A DNA stretch of 64,000 bases from Furcasterigmium furcatum (taxonomy: Eukaryota > Ascomycota > Sordariomycetes > Glomerellales > Plectosphaerellaceae). Made by a program: the position numbers and the translations under genes. Location: contig BCIA01000001.1 of NCBI GenBank assembly GCA_001599815.1, positions 5,786,978 to 5,850,977 on the forward strand, read 5' to 3'. The notes beneath the pieces are model-generated. The model had not been told where the DNA came from. It saw only the letters and a list, made by a program, of their open reading frames with translations, and ran no database searches. Shown here piece after piece: positions 21,457 to 32,607 of this stretch (position 1 is the stretch's first letter; each line of letters starts with the position of its first letter).

Positions 21457-22448
21457 TTAAGCAGTGACGGTGTCGGCGCTGCCAGGGGGCAGGACGTTCT
21501 TGGAGAAGGCACCACCCATGTTGCCTAGTTGCTTGTCAGTGTCATATCCTTTTGCGGGAAGGTTCCTATTTGGGGAGACATACCGGCAGGGAAGTAGTTG
21601 CAGACCGAGTACCAGACGCCCATGTCGGCGTTCATGGTGCCGCGAGGGCAGAAGTGGACGGCGCAGCCGAGCTCTTCGGTGTCAACCCAGACCAACTGGC
21701 TGAAGTGACCCCAGACAGAGAAGTTGCTCATGTCGGGCTCACGGCCGTAGAAGTTGGGAGAGTAGGCGTTGAGCTCGCCGTTGTACCACTGGGCGGTGAT
21801 GGCGCGAGCGACAGCCTTGTCCGCGCCGAGGTCATCGCCGTTGGTGGCACCCCACATGGCAAGGTTCTGGCCGTAGCCGCCACCGCCAGGAGTGCTGTGA
21901 TTTGGTCAGTATGATCCCAGTGCAGGGTGCTTCGGATTGACTTACAGGTCGTGCTCGAAGACGCAGGTCTTGGCAGTCTGGAGAGCATAGTCGGAGTACT
22001 TCTGACCCCACTCGAGAGCAGGAGCGGAGTGGTTCTGACGGTGGATGTTGTGGTGGTACAGAGCGGCCTCCTTCATGCTGCCGTCGGCAGGGCCAGAGAC
22101 GGTCTCGGTCTCAGGCTTGGGGGCAGGAGCAGGAGCAGGAGCGGGAGCAGGGGCCGGAGCAGGAGCGGGAGCAGGGGTAGGCTCGGGCTCAGGGGACGAC
22201 TCCTCGATGACGATCTTCTCCTCGGGCTTGGGGGCAGGATCGGGAGTGACGGTCGAGAAGACGGGGGCGGGAGCCTCCTGAGGAGCCTCGAAGAACTGGC
22301 CGGGGGTCTGGGCCGGGGGCTCCTGACCGGCAGTAACGGTGACGGTAACCCACTTGACGTCCCAAACAGTCTCATAGGCACGCTTGTCGAGAGCGGCAGC
22401 GAGACCCATGACGGCGCCGGAGGCGGCGAGGAAGATGGAAGCCTTCAT
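21457..22448 (-). CDS. Secreted CAP/PR-1-like (SCP domain) protein
   Basis: Exons 22448-21946, 21894-21584 and 21524-21457 (introns 51 and 59 nt) give 293 residues. The signal peptide is followed by ALDKR-AYETV, a Kex2-like dibasic site. Then comes a Pro/Ala/Glu-rich linker with an uninterrupted Pro-Ala dipeptide run, and the CAP domain from about residue 125: LYHHNIHRQNHSAPALEWG, CVFEHD, GQNLAMWG, GHFSQLVWVDTEELGCAVHF, WYSVCNYFPAGN. CAP motifs 1 and 2 (GHFSQLVW; YSVCNYFPAGN) are intact once the last intron is removed. Yeast Pry members bind sterols and fatty acids extracellularly; a similar role is inference. The final exon adds GGAFSKNVLPPGSADTVTA. Confidence 0.9.
22095..22200 (-). repeat. 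Hexanucleotide repeat coding Pro-Ala dipeptides
   Basis: Plus-strand GGAGCA/GGAGCG-type hexamers in tandem encode the Pro-Ala linker of the CAP protein. Such a tract could vary in length by replication slippage. Confidence 0.7.
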
Positions 22449-25400
22449 TTTGAATGATGTTGGTGGTGAATGTGTGATTGAGGGAGGTCTGACTTGATGT
22501 TAGCTTCGCTGGTCAAACAAGAATGACCGCTGTTGATCAAGACAGATGGAGGCAATGAGCGTGCAGAAAGAGAGGTGAACGAGTGTAGACAATTGCAGAT
22601 GGGGATTAACGAGTGTGATGCGGAAGAGAGAGTGGCAAGAGAGTGAGGATGAGTGAGGATGATGGAAGGGAGAGATTGAAAACGGCGGAGATCTTGTGAA
22701 ATGGAGGAGAGTGCGCGGGCTGGCGACTGGGTGATTTCCTTCAGGAATGCTGCCGACGGCGCGGAGAAGTTTAAAGTTGATGAACGCGGTCTCGAACATG
22801 TCAACCTGGCCGAGAGGCTGGCCAGTGAGAGACGGAAGCGGCGCATTGAACAAGGGCATTGTGAGGGAGAAGTGCATTCCAGCTGCCCAAGAACTCTGTC
22901 GCGATGATGCATTCCAGGTGTAAGTCCACAGGGAGCGCCATGTGGGAGACGCCGCTTTCGCGGGGACCCCATCTTGACAACTGGTAAATAGGAAGGTGCA
23001 ACAGGCAAGTGTTGGGGGTGGTAAAGCAGGTTGCAAAAGAATCCGGCGAATTGGTTGCGCGCGTCTGCGAAAGCGAGTTGGTGCTCCTTACCTTTGTGAC
23101 TTGTTCTCGTGAAGACTCGAGGTGGTTGTGGTGGGTTCGTTGGTCAACAAGAAGATCGAATCTCGGATCGAAGGGTTGTTATATCCTCGTTCCTGCTCTC
23201 TGAGCGATGGGTGATGCGATGCAGCGCTGCTGTATTGATTGGGGTTCCGTCGAGGACCTCGTCGTGTACGATATGACTTGATGGCTCAAGTTTGGTGTGG
23301 TTGGACCAGCTCTTGGATGTCGTTGACGAGTTGGGAAGGTTGGACGAAGGAAGCCGCAAGTCTTGCTTGAGGACCAGGCGAATCAACGAGTCTGAAGGAG
23401 TGACAAGAAGGAAGGCCGAGGCTGGCTGGCGGAACTGGCGAAGTTGCTTGTTCTGGAGGAGGTCGTCGAGGACGGGGTACTTCGAGGCTGAAAGAGGGAG
23501 TGGAACGTGTCGTGAAGAACACTGGGTGGGTTACCAAAGCCCGCGAAGGAGGGTGAAGTGAAAGAAGTGAGCGGTTTTGTAAAGGAATGTAATGGGTCGG
23601 AATGCCGGTCTCCTCTGGAGGTGGTGAAGCAGGAGGAGAGAATCCAGAACACAGGAGAGAATGAGAGAAGGACGTCAGGCTAAAAAGGAGTGGTCGACGA
23701 GGTCCTGTTGGCTGCGGGGGGGGGGCCTGGAACGCGGCCGGGTGCTGGCAGTAGGGGGTGCCTTGGCCTGACCTAGGTTCCGAGTGCTGCTGGCTGCCCG
23801 GTTGAGGGAGATGGCGGGAGGCCCTAGGCTGGGGGATGTGGATGCAGGAACAGGAGCCGGTGCCGCAGTGTCGTATTGGTATCGACTGGGGGGTGTGAGG
23901 CGTGTGGAGAGACAGTACTGAGGGCAGGGGGGGAAGTCGCGAGGGCTCCTGCCCAGGGTGCAGTAGGAGCCGAGATGGATGGTCTTGGAGGGGGGGACGG
24001 AAGGTGCCCTGCATAATGACTGAGCAGCCCTCGGTAAGTACGTCAACGAAGTTCTTGCCTCTCACGATATATACAGCACCTACTATCCTGAGGTTTCTGT
24101 TTGTTTGTTTTCAATCCAAGTCACTCGGCAAACAGAAGTCACGGCAAGCCAAAACACCACACATACACGCCACATCTATCATGCCAACTCACTCTGCCTG
24201 CTGGTGCTGTTGGCGCAAGTCCGTTGCTCCTCCTTCACCAGCTCCCTATTCTAGGGGAAAGGACAGGAGTCGACAGGGGTGGGCCCAAAGAAAAAGAGGC
24301 GTGGATTCAGTGACCTACCCGCTGCGATCCAGGAACGCGCAAGTTAAGGTTGAGCTCCTGCCCAATCAGGGTACTTCCCCTGGGATGCACCTGGCAAAAG
24401 GCGCTACTTCATGAAGAACAGACGGCACCAGCAACGTCCTCATCTCTGAGATTGCCCTCATGGACTCGGGGCATCGTGACCTGTCCGTCCGCTGTGCGGG
24501 TGACCCCTTTTGCTGGTTAGGTAGGTGACTTGTGACGCCTCGTGCCCCCCGAGATGGGGGCAGCGTCAACCGTGTCCATCATCTCCCTTGTCCAGTTGCT
24601 GGAGCGAGAGGGCTGATTGACACGGGCGCTATCGAATTTCGCGTGCGATCAGAAACACATGGTCTTGCTTTTGTCCGGCCCGCCTCGATCAGTGGAGATG
24701 CGAGTGCAACCTGGCTGTTGTTCGATGCATGCACCGAAAACACTGATAGAAAAAATAAATCTCCGCAATACGGGCACGCCGTGCATTAGCACAGAAGAAA
24801 ACAAGTCGCCGACGACACATCCAGAAAAGGGGCTCTCAGCCAGCCAGCTATAGGTTCCCACCCAGATTCAACGGACGGGGGTGAGCTGTGCTAGCGCCAC
24901 CCCTGCCAAGGCTCATCTCCAGACTACACCTTGGCTTGCCTGGGCGGGTTCCTTGCAGCGGGCAAGCAGAAAATCAGTGCCAGTGCGTGATTTGCGCCCA
25001 GGGTATGCCCCGCCTCCACCCAGGGATCGGGCCCATCAGTGCACCCCGGTGGCGTTGCGTCAAACCCCCGTAGCGGAGCCCGTACTGTTTCTGAAACAGC
25101 TCTAATCTCGGGCCAGCGAAAGTGGACAGGGCTTCGGTTCGTCCAGTCTTTTCTTCTCCCATCGTCATCTCATCTTCCACGTCCAAATGCTGTTGTAATC
25201 TCGAGTTGATTGCCTCTGTCAAAGGTCACCCATCAGATAATGTACTTTCTTGACCAGAGAATCGGAGCACTGAAGAAGGGGCTCGTCCACGTTTTCAGCA
25301 ACAGCCAGCCTACCTCGCTGCCGTTTCACACCCGATGACGGGAGTCGCGCGCGCATGCCACAGAAACAGCCACACGTGCTCACCCGTGGCCCCTGAACGA

Positions 25401-28400
25401 CGCGACCCGGCGGCTGCTCTCTGATCAGAGAGCTGGTTCCCGGCGCTCGTTGGTCACTTGTCGAAGCCTGGGAAGAACCAACAGAGTGCTGTACATACAT
25501 ACAGCCCAGTCACTGGCCCTTGACTCTGGCAGTCTCATACCAGTCTCATCTTGACCCTGCTCAGGAGCATTGGCACCATAGAGGATCCTTCTCTGAAGCC
25601 TGCGCTGGGTCCTGGACTCCTGTACCTAGTCTTCAAGCTGGTCGGGTCCGAAACGACCGAGCGTGCATCGGAACCCCAGCTCGGCAGACCAGCCTGAGTG
25701 CCTGTGCTCTCTGAAAGTCCGGATTTTCAGATCAGCTCATCCCGTGTTGAAAATGGAGCCCGGCACTTGCGGAAGTCCCCATGGTGGCGGTCCTTGATTA
25801 CGAGCTGGCTAGCACAGCAACATGAGCATGCCCTCAGGAGTGACTGAATCAGGGACCTTCCGTGCTGGAGGGACTGACAGCTTTGGCTGGCCTGTCCGTG
25901 ACGGCCTCGGCGCTTCCTCCCGCGGAGAGTGCGTTCGGTTGAACGAAGTTGCCATTTGGTTGGTTACGCCACTCTCATTCTGCCGAGTGCATGGAGCGTG
26001 GAGGCATCGGACGTTGGAGACAAGGTTGCTGATATTAAGTTAAAGATCGTCGCCTTGCTTCCCTTGGCATCGTCGCACCTGGGAAACACAGCGCCATCTA
26101 GAACATGGCCGTGGAGTCGCCAATCTTCCTACGGATCGTGGCTCAATCCACCCTCAGAGTGAGTGCCCGGCCCGTGGGCGCGGCGCGGTGGCAACATGAA
26201 TCGTGCTATCGTCCCGTCTTTGCCGGCTCATCCTGTCAAACGTCATGAACTGACAGCCCAACATGGAGGGACCCTGGACACGGCTGCATATCAGTCATCT
26301 CATCTTGCATCCCCGCGAAATGACACCCTCACTTCCCGGCTGGCAGAACGTTCGCAAAACCGCGCATCATTTACGGCCGACTAGCTGTTAGCTGATGGGC
26401 TGCTTGGATTTCCAGGTCCCTCCGCGGAGTCGTCAGCACGTGAGAAGGTCCGATAGCAGGACATGGACAAGCATGTAGCACGATATGACCCTACTTGTCG
26501 TTTGTTGTTGCGGCCAGTCATCCCGCGACATGATCTCCAGTGGTCGACGTTGTCGGAGGATAAAACAAGCATGCAGGCCGGCTGTTTGGCCAAACAAAGG
26601 GCCCAAACATCGGCCGGCCTTTTGTGCGACCACCCTCCAAATTTGGGTCGTTATGAACACTTTACTTGAGCACTTGCTGGATCAGCGACAATTCGAGGAC
26701 TGACTCCCAACTCGCCTTCTGCTTGCTCCAGGGAACAACCATCTAAACGGCAGAGTACCTACATAATTAAATCAGTTCTGGGGCCAGGTCGGTGGTCCCT
26801 TCTCCACAGATCCGTGTTGTGTTATGATGTTTCAACCAGGATCATCTCCATGTCGGATCCCGTTATGTACATGATGCTTGCGATTGCTTATTCCTTCGTT
26901 GATCAGCACTATGCTCCGGCGTTTCTGAGAGTCGTTTACTTCAAACCCAGCTTCCTTCTCCTGGCCGCGGGCTGGGAGAGGGACTTCGTGCCTTACAAGT
27001 GCTGTTTGCCATGCACTCCTGACAGCATAAAGTGGTAAACGATCTCAATCTCGTCCCCCTGGGCTCGCATGCCCACTCCTCTTTTGTCGAGCAACCGGCA
27101 GGCAAAGACACAGACAAGATGCCCAGTTCACTGGTGGTAAGAAGTACGAGGCACAAGACGGACGATCACGTCCGTCAGGCATCTGACCACGAACCTATTT
27201 TCAGATTTCGATTCTGGTGAGTGTCTTGGGATCTTGTCTCAAGCTCCGACGACTTCTCAGGGGCGATCCGGCGCTTCTCACCCGGTGCTCCGAGTGTCGT
27301 CATTGTGTTCGCTCCGCGTGCCGCCACGTGCCGTTCTTGTCATGCAAGTGCCTTGAGCCGACGGGGTGAACAAGCGGCGCCGCGACCCGCGTAGAGCTGC
27401 ATGTATGCAGACATCGTACGCCAGGTGGTCGCGGAAAGCTGCTCTAGTCGTGTCGAGTAGACGAGGAACGAAACAGTCAAGCGCCGGCTCTTCCCCAGAA
27501 GAATTCATGCCCAAGCCTTGGGAACATCAATCCCGGTGTAACTTCCGGCTTGTTCGTTGTCTGCCCCGCCGCGTGACGAGCCTTAGATCACGTTCCCGTG
27601 TCTCAGATGGACCTCCTCGTCGGTAATAAGGCACCGACCAGACTTTCCACGGCCTCGGTAGTTGACTCTCAACAAGTGTACAGGACTGGGCTCGAGGCCT
27701 GGGATCTGGAGACACTGGGTATCACACCATGTCAGCTGCCTGACGTTTGGAAACCGTCCTTGATGTAGCGTCGCCTCCACGCTTTCTCGGATCGCTTTGC
27801 TCAAAACACGACTGAGTTGCTCGGAATGAACCAATCAATGCCTGGTTGCGGCACTTGAGCTAGCAGGTAAGGAATGTCTGACTAATTGAGTCAATGTCAG
27901 GGTACAGCTGACAGGAGAGAAGGGGATACAGGATATACCAGTGCGGCAGGATCGGACGTGGCGATGAAGCCTCGGTTATGCTCAAGGCGGTGTAAGGCGA
28001 GCGTTATGCTTGATATGTGCTGTGTAACAGCTGTCCTCGAGTCCATCCAGTATTCCACCCCAATACCATCGCTACGTCTGACAGCATAGAGTAGGCATGA
28101 ATATGAACTTATGAGTGTTTAGCAGCGGCAGCAGAGCCTTCCGGAGGCGCGGGGCAAAAACCTCATTAGAATGCGGTAAGGCAGAGAAGACATAACATCT
28201 AGAACCAATGTCTGCGGCCTGACATTCAATGTGTTGCTGTGTCATGTGGTCTCGCCCGGCCCGACAATCCCCCAGCACCTGAGTACGTTTGCTTTCAGGG
28301 GCCGGAAAATGCCGCCGCACGCGGTGCACCTGTCAGGCGAAGTTATCCCCTCATGAACCTCGGATGGCATCGCACCCCGGTCTCAAACCAAGGATGACGT

Positions 28401-28635
28401 CTTCGCAAGCCAGAGGATCTTGCCAGCCTCAGTCACCAGGCATAGCGATAGACATTGACACCATCGACATCACCGTGAATCAGACTTTCTCCATTGTTGA
28501 TGACATATGTACACAGCTCTATTCGCCGCTGTACCATTGCACAGGGCGTCTCAGCTGACCCCGATGACCACTCCCTGCCGTTCTTCTTCGTGAAAGCAAA
28601 TCATGCCGTGTCTCTGGTGCCCCGTTGCCACCCGT
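22449..28635. other. Gene-poor interval of about 6.2 kb
   Basis: The first ~600 bp are the C/T-rich leader/promoter of the CAP gene. Open frames up to 259 codons (23286-24065, minus; Pro/Ser-rich) lack recognisable protein features. A run of nine G lies at 23715-23723. A minus-strand frame at 27583-27834 (LSKAIRESVEATLHQGRFPN, RQLTWCDTQCLQIPGLEP) looks protein-like but has no ATG and may be a decayed fragment. I see no transposon, tRNA or repeat array. Confidence 0.5.
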
Positions 28636-29485
28636 TTACGCCTGCTTCTCAGCCTGCTTCGAAGGGGGGACCCAAGGCTTGGCCGAGAGGGGGTTGATTC
28701 GGCTGTCGGCGTAGGTCTGCTGTTGCCTCAGCTCGACGGGGACGGAGTTGGTGGGCTGGTCGGGAATGACCTTCTCGATGTTCTGGACACTGGATTAGCC
28801 AAACGGAATGACCGAGACTCTCCCATGGGGTGCGGCGACGGCGGACAAGCCAGAGTGCGTCCTGGGACGCAGCCGAGAGGCACCAGATGACGTACCAGCT
28901 TCTCAAAGACACACTTGTTCAGCTTCCACTCCTGGGGGCGGCAGCGGTCAAGCCTGTGGTTGTTGCTGTCGAGGCAGTTCCAGTGCGCGCGGAACGAATC
29001 GAGGCAGTGAGTGTTCACGTCGGCGATGCTGCAGCACAAGGTCAGATTCCATGTTGCCCAATTGACCGCTCCGTCAGCGCAACGAAGGACGCAGAGAAAA
29101 AAAGCCGCATCCAATGGCGATGTACGTACACGCTCTGGGCGCATCTCGTCACCCGCCTGCCCTCCTTCATGCAGTCGAACTCGCCTCGGCCGTTGGCGTC
29201 CGTCTTGCATTTCATGTAGTCGTCATTGTAGTCGCGGCACCGGGCACCGATGAAAAAGGAGGCGGAAAGCAGCGGCGCAGAGCTGGCACCAACCTCCTGG
29301 ACCTTCGGGATGGAGTCCGGAAGGGGAGTGGTGTCGTAGTGGAGGTGCTGGTTGAACCTGGGATCGCGGATGTTGTTAGCTCGCTACCGGGTCGTCGCAG
29401 GGCTTCCCGCCGCTTGAAGAACCCAATTGGCTCTCAAGGCTGAGTATCTGGCTCTGGGTACGTACTGCGGCTTGCGGGTGGACAT
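28636..29485 (-). CDS. Complex I 20.8-kDa/PGIV subunit (NDUFA8-like, CHCH protein)
   Basis: Exons 29485-29466, 29357-29130, 29028-28896 and 28782-28636 (introns 108, 101 and 113 nt) give 175 residues. The product is an accessory subunit of mitochondrial NADH:ubiquinone oxidoreductase in the intermembrane-space face. The sequence begins MSTRKPQFNQHLHYDTTPLP and carries paired cysteines typical of CHCH domains: GARCRDYNDDYMKC, FDCMKEGRRVTRC, VNTHCLDSFRAHWNC, HRLDRCRPQEWKLNKC. These pairs fit the twin CX9C arrangement of the NDUFA8 family. For the last exon I chose the acceptor giving EKL-NIEKVIPDQP. It is divergent from NUP57 with 503 bp between starts. Confidence 0.9.
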
Positions 29486-29988
29486 GGTTGCGACGTTTGC
29501 CTTGTTCGTGTCGTGACAGTTCAATGGGAGCAAGGTCGGATGGAGGATGTCGGTTGCGATTTGAAGCGAAGTTGAATCAGCCACCGCTGATTGGTTACTC
29601 AGCAAAAGTGTGGAGACAAGGCTGGGCTGCGGACAAGGCGGTCGGTGAGCGTCGGTGAAAGCCAGCTCCAAACATTCTTTTCGCGTCTCAGGCCAGGCAA
29701 GCTCGTAGCTTCCCCATCACCCAGGCGCCCCCCAACTCCCGTCTTTCCCTCAAGTACCGCACCTCCTTTGCGAACCACCTACAGAGGGACGTACTTCTTC
29801 TGGAATAACCCAAGACTTTCTGGACGGATTGCCCGGATGGACATGAGCCGATAGCTCTACTTCCGATCTTCGTCGCGCACCTCACGCGCAAAACATCCTT
29901 CGCCGACAAGCCTTCACGTGGCCAACCCAACTTCTTGGGTACTCCCCGACCTCGACAACTCCACATCAGGTCCGCATAATCCGCCACG
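29486..29988. promoter_or_regulatory. Divergent promoter region, complex I subunit / NUP57
   Basis: 503 bp separate the two start codons. No distinctive motif was seen. Confidence 0.5.
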
Positions 29989-31220
29989 ATGAGCTTGTTC
30001 AGCAAGCCGGCCGGCCAGACGGGCGGCCTTTTCGGCGCCAGCCCATTCGGCCAGTCGCAAGCACAACAGCAGCAACCGCAGCAATCGACGGGGATTTTCG
30101 GAGCACAGCAACCGCAGCAGCCACAGCAATCAACAGGCATATTCGGAGCACAGCAGCCCCAGCAATCAACGGGCATCTTTGGGGGACAACAGCCACAGCA
30201 GCAGCAGCAGCAGCCTGGCGGTTCCATCTTCGGACAGCCACAACAGCAGCAGCAGCAGCAGCAACAGCCCCAACAACAGCAGATGCCCGCCCTATCCCAG
30301 TCGCAAGCACAGCTCTCCAGCTCACAATGGCAACCAAATAGTGATACCCTTCGTAAGCCCAACATCCATCCCCTCGCCCGTCTAGTCCCTCCCCCACTAA
30401 TCAGACATGCTGCTTGACAGAGAGCCAACGACCACCGATGGAGAGGCTGGCTGCCACATTCAACAAGTGGGATCCCACGAACCCAAACTGCGCTTTCCGT
30501 CACTACTTCTATAACAAGGTCGACGAATCCGCCGTCCCCTTCTACCATCCTGGCCCCAACGAGGACCCCAAAGAGTGGGAGGAGGCCCTTCAGAACAAGC
30601 CCGGCCAAGGCTTCATCCCCGTTCTTGGTTCCGGCTTCGCAAATGTGGCGGATCGCCTCAAGGTCCAGAAGCGCGTGGTGGCCGAGCATAATAACCGGCT
30701 CCACCAGATCAATGCCAGCCTGGATGCCATCCTGTCGCGACACGACCTCGAGACGAGCGTACGGGCGCTAGCAGCCAGGAGGAGGCACGTCGCGCTCCGC
30801 GAGCGGTGCCTCGCCCTCGCCGCCAAGGTTCAGGTGCTGCGCAACCGGGGCTATGCCCTGAGCGGTGACGAGGACGACCTCAGGGCGAAACTGGCAGAGC
30901 TCGACAGGAGCGTTCAAGATCCGGCCCTCAGCGCGAGGGAGGAGGAGCTCTGGAGCCGGTTGATAGTGCTGAGGGGCTACGCAGACCAGCTCATGAAGGA
31001 GGCCAACAAGCCTGCCCTAGCCAACGGGGAGACGCTGAACGAGGACACGGAGCACAAGGTGAAGAAGGTTCGTCATGCCCCGACACTTGCTACCAGACTC
31101 CCTTTGCTAATTCATGCACAGGTTCTCGAGGATTACGAGAAGCAAATCCAGCATCTGAAGAAGGAGGTGGACAGCATCACAAAAGACTTTGCGCAGTGGG
31201 AGAAGGAAAGGGATGCGTAG
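29989..31220 (+). CDS. NUP57: FG-nucleoporin Nup57/Nup54
   Basis: Exons 29989-30352, 30421-31067 and 31122-31220 (introns 68 and 54 nt) give 369 residues. The N-terminal ~120 residues are Gln-rich with FG-type repeats (GGLFGASPFGQ, STGIFGAQQ three times, GSIFGQ). Then comes the conserved region MERLAATFNKWDPTNPNCAF, followed by coiled-coil helices (HNNRLHQINASLDAILSRHD; EDYEKQIQHLKKEVDSITKD). In yeast Nup57 forms the central-channel Nsp1-Nup57-Nup49 trimer through such coiled coils. The second intron is in frame without stops and could be read through, but its GTTCGT...CACAG boundaries and the smooth KVKK-VLEDYEKQ join favour splicing. Confidence 0.9.
30193..30289 (+). repeat. CAG/CAA tract coding polyglutamine
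   Basis: Two runs of mostly CAG codons inside the NUP57 first exon, separated by a Pro/Gly/Phe-containing FG unit. Confidence 0.8.
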
Positions 31221-31596
31221 AGGGACATTGATGCCCATAGGCGGCCACACTTTGTTAGAACACGAGGAGGGAGGCGAGGGGAAGACTTGCTTCTTCGCTC
31301 AGACACCCAGGGAGGATCACGGAAGAATACTTTCGACGGACTGCGTGTCTCGGGGTGATGATAGGTCGTTTAATCCTCATTATGGCCCATCTGCCTTTTC
31401 CCCCGGGCTGTAATCCCGATTGATATGGTACACGTTATTGTACAAGCGTTGTCGGCCAGAGTCGCCGGCGGGAGTCGGGCATTGGCTCTCCTAGCCGTCC
31501 GAATTTACCCCCGGGCCTTCATCTCATATGACCGGAGACTTCTGTCTATCTCGTGACGCAGGTTTGTGAAGGATGTCGCTGATGTGCGTGCTTGCT
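31221..31596. other. Short intergenic region between convergent NUP57 and TOM5
   Basis: 376 bp of 3' flanks; nothing else seen. Confidence 0.5.
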
Positions 31597-31870
31597 TTAC
31601 AGCATCTTGGAAACGGCGTCGATGGCGAAGGGAGCTGCGCCGGTGAAGGTAAGCCAAGTTGATACAATGTGCGACGTGTGGCTGGAATAGTTATACGTAC
31701 AGAGGTAGAGCAGGACAGCCGTGGCAATGCTCGACTGGATGGTGAAGTTGGCGACGTACTCCATCTCCTTGATCTCCTCCTTGGAGAGCTGGGGGGGCGC
31801 AACTGCGTGGAGGGTCAGCATTGATCAGGGCCGCGGCGCGTTTGGCACACTCACATCCTCCTCCGAACAT
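31597..31870 (-). CDS. TOM5: Mitochondrial import receptor small subunit Tom5
   Basis: Too short for simple ORF calling: exons 31870-31855 (16 nt), 31802-31701 and 31634-31597 give only 51 residues. The protein is MFGGGFAPPQLSKEEIKEME, then YVANFTIQSSIATAVLLYLS as the single membrane anchor, then PFAIDAVSKML. This is the standard architecture of fungal Tom5, a tail-anchored subunit of the outer-membrane TOM complex. Donors are GTGAGT and GTACGT, acceptors CGCAG. The longer frames starting near 31821 read through introns and are not real. It is divergent from glycine decarboxylase with 737 bp between starts. Confidence 0.85.
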
Positions 31871-32607
31871 CTTGGCTGACTTTGGGATATGGGTGGGCGG
31901 GTGGAGGGTTGGAGGGATGCTGCTGTCTGTCTCGAGTGCAGGTATGTGTGTCGTCGCTTTGAACCGATGATGTCGTCGCAAAAATTTAGGCCGAGTCCAG
32001 ATAGGACAGGACCTCCTAGCTCCCGCCTCTGCAGCTGGCAGCAGCTGGTCATGTGCCTGATCTTGTGGCAGGCGGGCTGCGTGACTGGCCAATCGGCGAG
32101 CGCCCTTTGGCGGGAAATGTACCGACGCCTTGTGGCGGCAACGAGCCGAAACCGGTGGCGCTATCAAGAAAAAAGTTGGCTTATCACGCCCTTGAATTAC
32201 GATTAGATAGGAAGGTCCTGCGTTATGACCCGTTCTGAGCCGAGCCCCAAGGTCTCCTTGCGAACTCTGGATTGTTGGCTCCAGGCTCCTCACCGACAAC
32301 CTTCTCATCTCACTCTCATCTCTGTTGTCGTGGGCAATCTGAGGACCTCCAGCAGCTCGTCGACAAGCCATTGATCTCGTTGATCAGTATTTGGCCGACC
32401 CGTCGACCCCAAACCCACGTATTTACATTACCAGGGATATCTCTCTCTTGGTGGTGAGACCCGACGACCTGCCACCCGAGTCGAAAAGGGCGCGTCTCAG
32501 GTCTGACCTTCCCGCTGCTCGAGAGGCGCTCTAGAGGACTGTATTTCCTCTGTACCCTTCGAACAAGGTCCGCCCGAGCTTCTCTGGCTCCCCCCATCAG
32601 TCTCGCC
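31871..32607. promoter_or_regulatory. Divergent promoter region, TOM5 / glycine decarboxylase
   Basis: 737 bp between start codons of two genes for mitochondrial proteins. No distinctive site is called. Confidence 0.5.

Noticed and set aside
23286..24065. 259-codon Pro/Ser-rich minus-strand frame
   Set aside because: Its composition reflects a C/T-rich upstream region of the CAP gene. No conserved motif is seen, and overlapping frames are equally open.
22449..28635. Search for a transposon or RIP-mutated repeat in the gene-poor stretch
   Set aside because: I saw no terminal repeats, no transposase or reverse-transcriptase motifs, and no marked A/T shift typical of RIP.
30193..30289. CAG repeats considered as a stand-alone microsatellite locus
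   Set aside because: They are in-frame polyglutamine codons within the FG-nucleoporin and are listed as a coding repeat instead.
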